Shown: one piece after another, positions 35,425 through 44,725 of the stretch
Layout: each line of letters starts with the position of its first letter
Position numbering within the stretch: the stretch's first letter is position 1
NCBI RefSeq assembly: GCF_000304315.1
Contig: NC_018485.1
Location: forward strand, 2,760,501 to 2,824,500
DNA length: 64,000 nt
Reading direction: 5' to 3'
Source: Methylocystis sp. SC2
GTDB taxonomy: Bacteria; Pseudomonadota; Alphaproteobacteria; Rhizobiales; Beijerinckiaceae
The notes under the pieces: model-generated
Told to the model about the DNA's origin: nothing
Seen by the model: only the letters and a program-made list of their open reading frames with translations
Databases searched by the model: none
Made by a program: the position numbers and the translations under genes

Positions 35425-36843
35425 ATGGACACTCAGCGCTCCCCAAAAGCGTCGCAAGAGACGCCCAACGAAGGCCATGCCGTGTCGCCGGATTCTTCTC
35501 GTGCGCCGGCTCACGCCAGCGCCGAGAACAAACCCTCAAAGAGCAAACCGTCCCTCCTGTTGGACCTTAGCCTGCTGCGCGACAACGCAGCATTTCGCAC
35601 CGTCGTCATCGCTCGAACGCTGTCGGTGTTTTCGCTGGGCATGCTGACAGTGGCGGTCCCGGTTCAAATCCAGGGATTGACCGGTTCGCCTATGCAAGTC
35701 GGCATAGCCATGGCGCTGGGCGGCGGCGGCGCCTTCGCCGGGCTGTTGGCGGGCGGGGTGTTCGCGGACCGGTGGGATAGGCGCAAGCTCATCCTCTTTG
35801 CGCGATCCGTCTGCGGCCTTGGCTTCGCGGCGCTCGCCATCAATGGCTTTAGCTCGTCGCCGTCAGTGCTGGCGATCTATGCGTTGGCGTTGTGGGACGG
35901 ATTTTTCAGCGCGCTGGGCGTCACGGCGCTGCTCGCCGCAACGCCTTTTCTCGTCGGCCGCGAAAATCTGGGCGCCGCCGGCCAGTTCAACATGCTGACG
36001 GTTCGCATGGGCGGAATTCTCTCTCCGGCGCTTGGGGGGATGGTGATTGCGTCTTTCGGCGTCGGCTGGAATTACCTCGCAGCCGCGATCGGCGCGCTGC
36101 TGACGGTCGCTCAGCTCATGCGGCTTCCGCCGATGCCTCCCGCCAAACGCGAACCGCAGCACCCGTTGCGCGCGCTCGGGGCGGGCATAGGCTATCTTTT
36201 CGTTAACAGGCTTGTCGGCGCCGTCGTCGCGGTGGGCGCGCTTGTCAGCCTGGGCGGCGGCGTTCGCATTCTGTTGCCGGCGCTTGCCGAGGACATATAC
36301 CGCGTCGGGCCGTCGGCGGTGGGCATGATGTATGCCGCTGCGCCGCTGGGCGCGACGGTGGCCGCCTTGACGGGCGGTTGGCTCGGCGGCTTTGCTCGTT
36401 CCGGAGCGCTGCTGCTCGCGAGCGGCGCGGCGGCTTTCGTCGCGCTGGGGTCGCTCGGATTTGTCAGCGATCCTGCATTCGCTTTTGTGGCTCTCGCGGG
36501 CTTTGGCTATTTGAGCTCGATCGCCTCGCTTCTGCAGTTCACTCTCGTCCAACGCCACACGCCGGAGCATTTGTTGGGCCGGGTCAATGGTCTATGGGCC
36601 GCCCAGGCGGTCACCGGCGACGCGTTTGGCGCGCTCGCGCTTGGCGGCCTGACTCGCGTTTTTCCGCTGACGTCCACCATTCTCATTTTCAGCCTTGTCG
36701 CGCTTCTTTCGAGCGCGGCGATGGCGATCGGATTTCGCTCGCTTCGTTTCGCCTCGTTAGAGAAAAGCGAGGATTCGCCTTCGACCGCCGACGACAAGAG
36801 CGAACGGCCGCAGCCTCAACTCTTGAAGCGCGAGAAGGCTTGA
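35425..36843 (+). CDS. entS: MFS siderophore exporter (EntS-like)
   Basis: 472-residue major facilitator with a long polar N-terminal extension (about 45 residues) before the first helix. The landmark loop is GGVFADRWDRRKLIL after helix 2. EntS-type proteins carry newly made catecholate siderophore across the inner membrane. It starts 3 bp after the NRPS stop and precedes entC, so export is encoded within the biosynthetic operon. The Lys/Ser/Asp-rich C-terminal tail has no motif. The substrate is inferred from context. Confidence 0.88.
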   Translation: MDTQRSPKASQETPNEGHAVSPDSSRAPAHASAENKPSKSKPSLLLDLSLLRDNAAFRTVVIARTLSVFSLGMLTVAVPVQIQGLTGSPMQVGIAMALGGGGAFAGLLAGGVFADRWDRRKLILFARSVCGLGFAALAINGFSSSPSVLAIYALALWDGFFSALGVTALLAATPFLVGRENLGAAGQFNMLTVRMGGILSPALGGMVIASFGVGWNYLAAAIGALLTVAQLMRLPPMPPAKREPQHPLRALGAGIGYLFVNRLVGAVVAVGALVSLGGGVRILLPALAEDIYRVGPSAVGMMYAAAPLGATVAALTGGWLGGFARSGALLLASGAAAFVALGSLGFVSDPAFAFVALAGFGYLSSIASLLQFTLVQRHTPEHLLGRVNGLWAAQAVTGDAFGALALGGLTRVFPLTSTILIFSLVALLSSAAMAIGFRSLRFASLEKSEDSPSTADDKSERPQPQLLKREKA

Positions 36844-36903
36844 TGCGCAGGCCGCGCATGTAACGTCTTGATGAAGAAATTCGACAGCAAGAGAGGTGCG
36901 ACG

Positions 36904-38094
36904 ATGAATGCGGTTAGTCTTCCTCCACCAATTCCAAGCGTTGAAGCGAATCCCACCTTCTTATTCACCTCGCCGCACCGTAGCATCAAAGCGTTCGGCG
37001 TCGCCGAGAGCATTTCCCTTTCGGCGTGCGGCGCGGCGCATTCGGATAGTTTCCTGCAGACGGCCGTGCAGGGGGCGATTAATCGGGCGCGGCAGGCCGG
37101 ACAGGCGAATCCCATCGTTGCGGGCGCCATTCCTTTCGACGTTCGGCAACCCTGCTCACTGTTCGTGCCAATGAGCTATACGGCTTTCGCGAGGGAGTCG
37201 CTGATGGTTGAAGCGCGACGCTCGGAGCGAGCGCCCACGGTGCTCGGCATGCGCAGCCTCCCCGACAAGGACGCATTCAAAGACGCCGTCACGCGCGCGA
37301 TCACAAGCTTTCGCGCCGGGAAAATGTCGAAAGCGGTTCTATCCCGCATTCTCGAGATCGAACTCGCGCAACCGGTCGACGTTGCAGCGATCTTGAACGC
37401 CTTGGTGACGCAAAATCCCAGCGGCTATCATTTCAAGGCGACTTTGGGCGATGGCGCGATATTGCTTGGCGCAAGTCCAGAGCTCCTGATCCGAAAGGAC
37501 GGCGCCGCCATTCGCTCTAATCCCTTGGCCGGTTCGGCCAAACGCAGATCGGACCCGGACGAGGATCAGCTGGCGAGCCGCACGCTGCTGCAGTCGAACA
37601 AGGACAATTTCGAACACAGGCTCGTCGTGGATGAGATCCAGGAAGCGCTGGAGCCCGTATGCAAAGCTCTAACGACGCCCACTGAGCCAGCGCTCATGAA
37701 CACGTCGACGATGTGGCATCTCTCGACATTGATCACCGGCGAACTCGCGAACCACCACACGTCGGCGCTTCAACTTGCCTGTCGGCTGCATCCGACGCCT
37801 GCGGTCTGCGGCTATCCAACCGCCGAGTCGCGGTCGCTGATCAGCGCTCTGGAGCCATTCGACCGCGGGGTCTTCAGCGGCGCCGTCGGATGGTGCGATT
37901 CAGCGGGCGATGGCGAATGGGCGGTGGCGATAAGGTGCGGAACGGTTCACGACAAAGCGATTCGACTCTTTGCCGGCGCCGGCATCGTCGAAGCTTCCGA
38001 TCCGGAATCGGAATGGGCGGAAACTGAAGCCAAGCTCGGCACGATGCTGCGCGCCTTCGGAATAGAAACCGGGGAGCGCCCGGCATGCCGATAG
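36904..38094 (+). CDS. entC: isochorismate synthase (EntC/DhbC)
   Basis: 396-residue chorismate-utilising enzyme converting chorismate to isochorismate, the first step of 2,3-DHB synthesis. Family features: [44 protein letters not shown], a catalytic-type HRLVVDEIQ segment, [12 protein letters not shown], and FSGAVGWCD with the terminal Mg-site [19 protein letters not shown] 36904 has GAGAGG about seven bases upstream; ATG 36871 and TTG 36868 in frame are less likely. Its stop overlaps entE by 10 bp. Confidence 0.93.
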   Translation: MNAVSLPPPIPSVEANPTFLFTSPHRSIKAFGVAESISLSACGAAHSDSFLQTAVQGAINRARQAGQANPIVAGAIPFDVRQPCSLFVPMSYTAFARESLMVEARRSERAPTVLGMRSLPDKDAFKDAVTRAITSFRAGKMSKAVLSRILEIELAQPVDVAAILNALVTQNPSGYHFKATLGDGAILLGASPELLIRKDGAAIRSNPLAGSAKRRSDPDEDQLASRTLLQSNKDNFEHRLVVDEIQEALEPVCKALTTPTEPALMNTSTMWHLSTLITGELANHHTSALQLACRLHPTPAVCGYPTAESRSLISALEPFDRGVFSGAVGWCDSAGDGEWAVAIRCGTVHDKAIRLFAGAGIVEASDPESEWAETEAKLGTMLRAFGIETGERPACR

Positions 38095-39707
38095 AGTTCA
38101 CGCCCTGGCCCGAAGCCTTTGCCCGCAGATATCGCGACAAAGGCTATTGGCGCGGCGAGCCGCTGACGGAAATTTTGCGCTACGCATGCCGGCGTCGTCC
38201 GGACGGCGTGGCGCTGATTTGCGGCGATCGCTCGTTTACTTACGCGGAGCTCGACGCCAAGTCGTCGCGACTGGCGTCGAGCCTCGCCCGGCGCGGAATC
38301 GCGCAAGGCGACACGGCGCTGGTCCAACTCCCCAACATCGCCGAGTTTTACATCGTCTTTTTTGCGCTGCTCAAAATGGGAGCGGCGCCTGTCAACGCGC
38401 TGTTCAGCCACGACAGGCTGGAGATCGCCGCCTATGCGCAGCAGCTCCAGCCCAAGCTTCTGATCGCGTCCGCCGAACATCATCTCTTCGCGGATGACGT
38501 CTATGTCACAGGCTTGCGGAGCATCGCGCCCACATTGAGCGTCGTCGCCATCCATGGACGAACTGAATACGCTGAAAATCTTCAGTCGCTGTGGGAATGT
38601 GACTTAGACGGCGCGGCGGACGAACCGCGTCCATCTGCGGCCGATCAGGTGGCGTTTTTCCAATTGTCGGGCGGCAGCACCGGCGTTCCCAAGCTCATTC
38701 CGCGCACCCATGACGATTACTACTACAGCGTGCGGCGAAGCGCGGAAATCTGCCGCCTCACATCCGAGAGCCGCTATCTGTGCGCGCTTCCAGCGCCCCA
38801 TAATTTTCCACTGAGTTCGCCCGGCGCGCTCGGCGTCTTTCACGCCGGCGGAACGGTGGTGATGGCGCGAAATCCGAGCGCGGATCTCTGCTTCGATCTC
38901 ATACGCCGTCACGAGGCGAACTTCACGGCCATCGTGCCGACGATTGCTTCGTTATGGCTTGACGCCGCCGCCAACGACTCTCTCGAAGCGCCAAATCTCA
39001 CAGTGATGCAGGTCGGCGGCGCGCGACTGAGCGAGTCGGTCGCCCGCCGAATTGTCGCGACCTTCGGCTGCCGGCTGCAGCAGGTTTTCGGCATGGCGGA
39101 AGGCCTGGTGAACTACACGGGTCTTGACGATGATCCCGAGCGCATTTTGACGACTCAAGGGCGGCCGATGAGTCCCGATGATGAGCTGAAAATCGTCGAT
39201 GCAGATGGCGAAGAGGTCGCCGCGGGCGACGTCGGAGAGCTGCTGACTCGCGGTCCCTACACGGTCCGGGGATATTATCGCTGCCCAGAACATAACGCCC
39301 GCGCATTCGATGAAGACGGATTCTATCACACAGGCGATCTCGTCGAAATGACGGCGGACGGATATGTGCGAGTCGTGGGTCGCATAAAGGATCAGATCAA
39401 CCGCGGCGGCGAGAAGATTCCCGCCGAAGAGATCGAAAATCTGCTGCTGCAACACGGGGCGGTCGTGCACGCGGCGCTCATTTCCATGCCCGACTCTCTG
39501 ATGGGAGAGAAAAGTTGCGCTTACATTGTCGCCAGCGACGCCGCGCTAAGGCCGATCGCCTTGCGAAAGCATCTGCGCAGCCAGGGAATTGCGGAATTCA
39601 AGCTCCCCGATCGTTTTGAATTCGTCGATCAGATGCCGCTTACGGCCTTCGGTAAAGTCGACAAGCAAATGCTGCGCGACGACATCCAGGCAAAGCTCAA
39701 CGTCTAA
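38085..39707 (+). CDS. entE: 2,3-dihydroxybenzoate-AMP ligase (EntE/DhbE)
   Basis: 540-residue stand-alone adenylating enzyme that activates 2,3-DHB and loads it on the aryl carrier domain of EntB. Motifs: phosphate loop [26 protein letters not shown] (the Asn replaces the amino-acid-binding Asp, as in aryl-acid A domains), [31 protein letters not shown], and the terminal catalytic Lys in TAFGKVDK. The ATG overlaps the entC end; the next gene is entB. Confidence 0.95.
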   Translation: MPIEFTPWPEAFARRYRDKGYWRGEPLTEILRYACRRRPDGVALICGDRSFTYAELDAKSSRLASSLARRGIAQGDTALVQLPNIAEFYIVFFALLKMGAAPVNALFSHDRLEIAAYAQQLQPKLLIASAEHHLFADDVYVTGLRSIAPTLSVVAIHGRTEYAENLQSLWECDLDGAADEPRPSAADQVAFFQLSGGSTGVPKLIPRTHDDYYYSVRRSAEICRLTSESRYLCALPAPHNFPLSSPGALGVFHAGGTVVMARNPSADLCFDLIRRHEANFTAIVPTIASLWLDAAANDSLEAPNLTVMQVGGARLSESVARRIVATFGCRLQQVFGMAEGLVNYTGLDDDPERILTTQGRPMSPDDELKIVDADGEEVAAGDVGELLTRGPYTVRGYYRCPEHNARAFDEDGFYHTGDLVEMTADGYVRVVGRIKDQINRGGEKIPAEEIENLLLQHGAVVHAALISMPDSLMGEKSCAYIVASDAALRPIALRKHLRSQGIAEFKLPDRFEFVDQMPLTAFGKVDKQMLRDDIQAKLNV

Positions 39708-39725
39708 AGCAAACAGGAATTGACC

Positions 39726-40613
39726 ATGGCCATACAATCCCTTGCCTCCTACGCAATGCCGGGCCCGGACTCCTTCCGAATCAACAAAGTCAATTGGAGT
39801 TTTGCGCCCGAGCGCGCGGCGCTGCTGATCCACGACATGCAAGACTATTTCGTCGGCTTCTACGGCGAGGAAAGTCCGCTCGTCGATCAGCTCATCTCGA
39901 ATATTGGAAGGCTGCGCGCCTTTTTCAGGGACCGCGGCGCCCCGGTGATCTATACGGCGCAGCCCGTTGAACAGAGCGACGAAGATCGCGGCTTGCTGAA
40001 TGACATGTGGGGATCTGGTCTGAACGCCCAACCGCACCGACGCAACATTGTTCAGCCTCTATTGCCGGACGCAGGCGAGACAGTGCTGACGAAGTGGCGT
40101 TACAGCGCGTTCAAGCGCTCGCGATTGGCCGAGATGATGAAGGAGATGGGCAGAGATCAACTGGCGATCTGCGGCGTCTACGGCCACATCGGTTGTCTGA
40201 CGACGGCGCTCGACGCGTTCATGCATGACATCAAGCCTTTCATGATCGCCGACGCCATCGGCGATTTTTCGCTCGAAGATCATCTCATGACTTTGAACTA
40301 TGTCGCGGGACGCTGCGGCATGGTGGTCGGCGTCGACGACGTGCTCGCCGCGCGAAACGCGCATTCTGCTCCGCTGACCAGAGAAGAAATCAAGAAACAG
40401 CTCTTGTCGGCGCTCGATGTCCTGGAATCAGAGTTCGACCCTGACGAGAACCTTATCGATTACGGCCTCGACTCGGTGCGAGTCATGATGCTGGTCACGG
40501 AATGGCGCAAACTCGGCATAGATGTGGGTTTTGACGAGCTGGCGAAAAAGCCGACCTTGAACGGCTGGTGGGACATCATCGATCGGCGGCTCGCCGCGGT
40601 GGTCTCCGCGTGA
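39726..40613 (+). CDS. entB: isochorismatase with aryl carrier protein domain (EntB)
   Basis: 295-residue two-domain protein. The N-terminal isochorismatase (about 1-210) has LLIHDMQDYFVGFY with the catalytic Asp, the conserved KWRYSAFKRS, and GVYGHIGCLTTALDAF. It hydrolyses isochorismate to 2,3-dihydro-2,3-DHB. The C-terminal aryl carrier domain has Ser250 in YGLDSVR for 4'-phosphopantetheine. EntE loads DHB here for transfer to C1 of the NRPS. ATG 39726 has AGGA seven bases upstream. Confidence 0.95.
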   Translation: MAIQSLASYAMPGPDSFRINKVNWSFAPERAALLIHDMQDYFVGFYGEESPLVDQLISNIGRLRAFFRDRGAPVIYTAQPVEQSDEDRGLLNDMWGSGLNAQPHRRNIVQPLLPDAGETVLTKWRYSAFKRSRLAEMMKEMGRDQLAICGVYGHIGCLTTALDAFMHDIKPFMIADAIGDFSLEDHLMTLNYVAGRCGMVVGVDDVLAARNAHSAPLTREEIKKQLLSALDVLESEFDPDENLIDYGLDSVRVMMLVTEWRKLGIDVGFDELAKKPTLNGWWDIIDRRLAAVVSA

Positions 40614-40630
40614 TATCTCGGCGGTTGCGA

Positions 40631-41377
40631 ATGGATTTCTCAGGAAAGCGGATCTGGGTCACGGGCGCCGGCCAGGGAATCGGCTATGCGACGGCCGCCC
40701 AATTCGCGGCGCTCGGCGGCGACGTCGTCGGGCTGGACAAGACGTTCGCGGCCTCGAGCTATCCTTTCGCGACCGTGCGCCTCGATGTCACCGAGCGCGA
40801 TCAGGTACAAGAGACCTGTCGAGTCTTGCTGAAAGAACGTCCGAGACTGGATGTGCTGGTCAGCGCCGCGGGCGTGCTGCGCATAGGTTCGACGGAAGAG
40901 CTGAGCTTTGACGATTGGTCCGCGTGTATGGACGTCAACGCGTCCGGCCCATTCCACCTGCTTCAGCAGACCATTCCGCAGTTCAAACGGCAGCGCTCGG
41001 GCGCGATCGTCAGCGTCGGCTCCAACGCCGCGCATACGCCGCGCGTGCTGATGAGCGCCTATTGCGCCTCGAAGGCGGCGCTGACCAGCCTGACGCACTG
41101 CGTGGGCTTGGAGCTCGCGCCTTATGGCGTGAGGTGCAATCTCGTCTCCCCCGGCTCCACGGACACCGCCATGCAGCGGTCCATGTGGCGTTCGGCGGAC
41201 GCAGAGAAGCAAGTGATCGCCGGAGATCTTGGGTCCTTCAAATTGGGAATTCCGCTGGGAAAAATCGCAACCCCAGCGGAGATCGCAAGCGCCGTCGTGT
41301 TTCTTGCGTCGGATCTCGCCAGCCACATTACGCTTCAGGATCTTGTCGTGGATGGCGGCGCGACGCTTGCAGCTTAA
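40631..41377 (+). CDS. entA: 2,3-dihydro-2,3-dihydroxybenzoate dehydrogenase (EntA)
   Basis: 248-residue short-chain dehydrogenase completing 2,3-DHB. NAD site TGAGQGIGYATA; catalytic Ser in SVGSNAAHTPR and YxxxK in SAYCASKAA; NLVSPGSTDTAM after it. The small insertion near SMWRSADAEKQVIAGD is typical of EntA-like SDRs. An in-frame GTG at 40610, overlapping the entB stop, could be the start; ATG 40631 fits the family N terminus better (MDFSGKRIWVTG). It is the last gene of the cluster. Confidence 0.93.
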   Translation: MDFSGKRIWVTGAGQGIGYATAAQFAALGGDVVGLDKTFAASSYPFATVRLDVTERDQVQETCRVLLKERPRLDVLVSAAGVLRIGSTEELSFDDWSACMDVNASGPFHLLQQTIPQFKRQRSGAIVSVGSNAAHTPRVLMSAYCASKAALTSLTHCVGLELAPYGVRCNLVSPGSTDTAMQRSMWRSADAEKQVIAGDLGSFKLGIPLGKIATPAEIASAVVFLASDLASHITLQDLVVDGGATLAA

Positions 41378-41421
41378 CGGCTGATCGACGCGCGGGCCGC
41401 CGAACTGCCGACATGCCTGCC

Positions 41422-41437
41422 CGGCGTCCGTACGCCG
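41422..41437 (+). terminator. short hairpin after the siderophore operon
   Basis: CGGCGT-CCGT-ACGCCG can pair as a 6-bp stem with a 4-base loop, 45 bp beyond the entA stop. No clear T-tract follows, so it is a weak terminator candidate. The 208 bp gap 41378-41585 otherwise shows nothing recognised. Confidence 0.3.
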
Positions 41438-41585
41438 TCATCCCGTCCCTCCGACCGAGGCAGGGCGAACGCACGACTGACATCTGGCCGGGCCTGGTCT
41501 TTGGCGAGACCGCTTCGACACGCTATAGATCGCCGAGCGCGACTGCGACACTCAAGCTTCAGAGAGCCAGCCCCCGGCCAGAACG

Positions 41586-42695
41586 ATGATTAAAATCAAC
41601 TTCTTGCTGTCCATTATCGTAACCTGCTTCGCCATCGCTCTGTCCACGCCCGCATGCGCGGAAACCGCCTCCCCTCCGGCAAAAAAAATGCAGGTTGTGG
41701 TGTTGGAAAGTCCTCCGTTCGTAATGAAGACTGACCAGGGATTTACTGGATTTGCGATCGACCTGTGGGAGGAGAGCGCCAAACGCATGGGCTTGGATTA
41801 CGAATACCGGGAAGCATCAACCCTGCAAGAGCTTCTCGATTCGATAACCATGGGAAAATCCGACGTTGCGGTCACCGAATTGACCATAAACGCCGAGCGG
41901 ATGGAGCGAATGGATTTTTCCCAGCCCTGGTTCGATGCGGGCTTGCAGATAATGATTCATCAAGCGCCCCCGACCGGTTTTTGGAGTTTCTTCCAGCAGC
42001 TTGAGGAGAATGGCCATCTTAAAGTGTATCTTTGGATGGGGCTCGGCGTGATCGTCGCCTCTTTTCTCCTTACGGCGCTGGATAGGCGCCTCGACCCAGA
42101 GTTTCCAACGGAGTGGAAACAGGGCTTCTCCGAGAGTTTTTATCACGTCCTCTCAGTTCTGACTTCGGGGAAAACAAATCACAAGCTGCTGTTCGGAAGT
42201 TACGGGACAATGATCGCGGCTGTGTGGCTCGTCATGGGCGCGGGCGTTGTAGCTTACATAACGTCCTCGATCACCAGCGTCATGACTGTAAACTCTCTTG
42301 AGCGGCGCATATGGGTCGCTGACAAAGACAGAATCGACGATTTGACGGATCTCAAAGGCAAGATCGTCGGCACGCTGAGCGGGAGCGTCGCGAGCATGTA
42401 TGTCGCGAAGGCGGGCCTGTCCGGCAGGGGGTTCAGCACCCTTGGCAATCTCGTCAAGGCGCTGGCGGAAAATCGCGTGGATGCGATCGTCGGCGACCAG
42501 CCTTCCCTCGTTTATCTCTTACATCAGCGCCCCGATTTGCCAGTGATTCCCGTGGGCAACGTCATAAGACACGAGAAGTATGGGTTCGCCCTGAAGTCCG
42601 GCAGCCCAATCCGTCTGAAGCTCTCGAAACAGGTGATGCTCGCCTGGGAGACCGGCCTGATCGACCGTTTACGAAAAAAGTATTTTGGCGGCTGA
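41586..42695 (+). CDS. prokaryotic ionotropic glutamate receptor-like channel protein
   Basis: 369 residues. Signal peptide about 1-25 (cleavage near ACAE). First ligand-binding half 34-125 with TELTINAERMERMDFSQPW, Arg105 being the likely carboxylate ligand. Helix 146-166, re-entrant pore region about 184-200 and helix 207-233 (VWLVMGAGVVAYITSSITSVMTV). Second ligand-binding half 236-365, with Asp304 in IVGDQPS placed to bind an amino group. A periplasmic-binding domain split by a P-loop channel is the GluR0/iGluR plan. The pore lacks the K+ filter T-V-G-Y-G and reads TSGKTN (193-198). Ligand and ion are unknown. It follows entA by 208 bp; co-regulation is unproven. Confidence 0.8.
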   Translation: MIKINFLLSIIVTCFAIALSTPACAETASPPAKKMQVVVLESPPFVMKTDQGFTGFAIDLWEESAKRMGLDYEYREASTLQELLDSITMGKSDVAVTELTINAERMERMDFSQPWFDAGLQIMIHQAPPTGFWSFFQQLEENGHLKVYLWMGLGVIVASFLLTALDRRLDPEFPTEWKQGFSESFYHVLSVLTSGKTNHKLLFGSYGTMIAAVWLVMGAGVVAYITSSITSVMTVNSLERRIWVADKDRIDDLTDLKGKIVGTLSGSVASMYVAKAGLSGRGFSTLGNLVKALAENRVDAIVGDQPSLVYLLHQRPDLPVIPVGNVIRHEKYGFALKSGSPIRLKLSKQVMLAWETGLIDRLRKKYFGG

Positions 42696-42765
42696 GAGCG
42701 CACGAAACGCGTGGCGCAATGGCGAATTTGGAGATAGCGTGTCGCCGATAACTACAGGAGAAGTT

Positions 42766-42981
42766 ATGGCACACTTTCGGATTTTGCTGACCGCTACACT
42801 TGGTCTTGGTTTTGCTTTCGCGCCTACAGCATCGAACGCCATGCCGGCGGCCCCGGTGAATGCTGCGGTTCAGGCTCCGGTTGAGAAGGTCTATGGGGGA
42901 TGTGGCGTTTACGGACACCGTGGCCCTTATGGCGGTTGCCGGGCCGGCGGGCAGGCTGGCGGATGGCGCTATCGCCGCTAA
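42766..42981 (+). CDS. small secreted Gly/Cys-containing protein (GCG_CRPN-like)
   Basis: 71-residue precursor. A signal peptide (about 1-24, ending ASNA) is followed by a mature part with GGCGVYGHRGPYGGCR. This matches the GCG...GPYGGCR signature of small GCG_CRPN-type exported proteins, common in Hyphomicrobiales and of unknown function. A strong ACAGGAG sits five bases before the ATG. It lies 70 bp after the iGluR-like gene, same strand. Confidence 0.7.
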   Translation: MAHFRILLTATLGLGFAFAPTASNAMPAAPVNAAVQAPVEKVYGGCGVYGHRGPYGGCRAGGQAGGWRYRR

Positions 42982-43323
42982 GCGATCTCTTTAGCCAATG
43001 TAGAGCGCGCCCCGAGGACTTAGCTCCTCCGGGCGGTAAACTTGAGAATGGCGGTATTGGCTTTCTCGTCCTTCGAGACGCGCGCCGGGCGCACGCCCTC
43101 CGGACGAGGAAGCCCTTCGTCCGATCGCACCGAGGGCACACAGGCTGCTGCGCCCTTAAGTCTTTGGGTTTTAGGAATGGGCCTCGGGGCGCGACGATCA
43201 GAAACCCTCGTCGCCCAGAGTTTGGAGCCGCGTTATTTGCGGCGCAAGTAGAACGGCGCCTATCGACGTGGAAGCAATGTCGGCGTATCGAGGGGGTGCG
43301 TACGACCGCTTCGAGGGATTTCC
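42982..43323. other. intergenic stretch carrying a dispersed-type palindrome
   Basis: About 340 bp between the small secreted protein and mucR. An open frame at 43042-43251 is Ser/Arg-rich with no ribosome site and is judged spurious. The stretch includes the palindrome at 43066-43107 annotated separately and presumably the mucR promoter. Confidence 0.45.
43066..43107. repeat. intergenic inverted repeat
   Basis: TCGTCC at 43066-43071 pairs with GGACGA at 43102-43107, and GC-rich arms around CGCGCCGGGCGC lie between. The wording (CGTCCTTCGAGACGCGCG ... GGACGAGG) resembles a palindromic repeat family scattered between genes of many Hyphomicrobiales. Only one copy was noticed in this window, so the repeat-family assignment rests on memory. 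Confidence 0.45.
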
Positions 43324-43785
43324 GTGACATCAAACGCAGAACAGCCGAATACGACCGAGCTCGCCGCCGAAATCGTGGCGGCCTTCGTCTCTCGCAATTC
43401 GCTTCCCGTATCGGAGCTCCCCGCTCTGATTTTATCCGTGGATGCGACATTGCGTCGCCTCGCGACGGGCGCGCCGGCGACGATAGCTTCGCCGGCGGAG
43501 CAGCCCACGCCCGCCGTCTCCATCCGCAAGTCGGTCACGGCGGACCATCTGATCTGTCTGGATGACGGGAAGCGGTTCAAATCGCTCAAGCGGCATCTCG
43601 CGACGCTGGGGATGACGCCGGAGGAGTATCGCGCAAAATGGGGCTTGCCCGCCGACTATCCCATGGTCGCGGCGAATTATGCAGCTCGGCGCTCGGATCT
43701 GGCGAAGAGCATGGGGCTCGGTCAATCGCGCGACAAGGCCGCCCCTCCGGCGAAGCGCGGGCGCAAGCCGAAGACGAGCGCTTAG
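43324..43785 (+). CDS. mucR: MucR/Ros-family transcriptional regulator
   Basis: 153-residue DNA-binding protein. The N-terminal half ([17 protein letters not shown]...LPALI) is the oligomerising region. The C-terminal Ros-type domain is [20 protein letters not shown] followed by [29 protein letters not shown]. MucR/Ros proteins are H-NS-like regulators of exopolysaccharide, motility and host or stress genes. The second zinc Cys of the usual CxxC is Asp here (C-L-D-D), as in some Ros homologues that fold without zinc. GTG start with GAGGG about eight bases upstream. The tail ([13 protein letters not shown]) is basic. Confidence 0.9.
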   Translation: MTSNAEQPNTTELAAEIVAAFVSRNSLPVSELPALILSVDATLRRLATGAPATIASPAEQPTPAVSIRKSVTADHLICLDDGKRFKSLKRHLATLGMTPEEYRAKWGLPADYPMVAANYAARRSDLAKSMGLGQSRDKAAPPAKRGRKPKTSA

Positions 43786-43860
43786 ATCGTGGAGCGGCTG
43801 GCGATCTGAGACGCATCCCCCGTCGCAAACGCTTGTGATCGACCTTCTCTGCCAAGACCC

Positions 43861-44487
43861 CTATGAAACCGCTTCTTCCGTGCAGCGGCATTCAGCGCAT
43901 GGGTCTTTGCACCACGCGTCGCGAATCAGCCTTTTGGCTGCTTTGATCGCGAGGGCAGGGTCACTTCGATGTAAATCGAATTTGATATGGGTCCGTAGGA
44001 AATCGGCCCAGCGAAATTCGGCGAAAGGCGTAGGATCCTTCGGGCATCCGCAGTCTCGGCGCAGGCGGGCGATCAGGCTCCGGTAGGGATCGTCCGCCAA
44101 GTCCTGTAGCGCGCGCGGCAACTCCGCAAGGGTCTGCGGCGCGCCGCTAGAGCAAATTAAGCCGCGTTTCCCAAGCGCCACGAAAAACTGATGTGCGCCG
44201 AGGCCGGACAGATCTTCGATCTGACGCACTGAAACCAGTTCGACTCTTTCCCGAAGAAGCGCGAGAGCCATGTGGTGACCGTCGATCAGGAAATATTGCG
44301 CGCCAGGCCCGTATACCGCGGGAAAAGGGTGAGACTCGAGAAAACGGCGTTTTTCTCCAGCCGACAGGGCTCGCCACGTCGAGCGCTTGGCGTCGACCGC
44401 CTCATATCCGACCCTTAACTGAGTCGGTCGCAGCTGTGCGAGCTTGACTGAAACAGTTGTCGCGGCCGCATCCATTTTGGCAACCAT
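43861..44487 (-). CDS. ParB-like (ParB/Srx superfamily) protein
   Basis: 208-residue protein of the putative ParB-like nuclease group (ParBc_2 type). Core motifs: VSVKLAQLRPTQLRVGYEAV, FPAVYGPGAQYFLIDGHHMALAL with the phosphoryl-binding-type DGHH, and the C-terminal DPYRSLIARLRRDCGCPK...FAEFRWADFLRT. Not a chromosome-partition ParB: it lacks the HTH and CTP-domain length. The biological role is unknown. It stands alone between mucR (convergent) and the GFA gene. Confidence 0.75.
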   Translation of the reverse strand: MVAKMDAAATTVSVKLAQLRPTQLRVGYEAVDAKRSTWRALSAGEKRRFLESHPFPAVYGPGAQYFLIDGHHMALALLRERVELVSVRQIEDLSGLGAHQFFVALGKRGLICSSGAPQTLAELPRALQDLADDPYRSLIARLRRDCGCPKDPTPFAEFRWADFLRTHIKFDLHRSDPALAIKAAKRLIRDAWCKDPCAECRCTEEAVS

Positions 44488-44725
44488 TCTGACGCCGTTT
44501 TTGACGTAGCCACGCCGGCCCCGCGCGCGTAATGCGCTTGCTGGGGCGCGGGAACCGTCTGGCTAACGCAAATCCCGCCGAAGAAAACGCCCAGGCTGGG
44601 CGCGCGCGTTTCAGCAGGGATTAGCCCATCCTGGCTGAGGACCGCCGTCTGCCGCAATGCGGCCATTCGACGCGAGTCGGCATGAAGAGCCTTGGCGACG
44701 CTTTGGAAAGCGGCGGGCGACAGGG

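Noticed and set aside
43042..43251. 69-residue plus-strand frame before mucR
   Set aside because: Overlaps a palindromic repeat and has no ribosome site.
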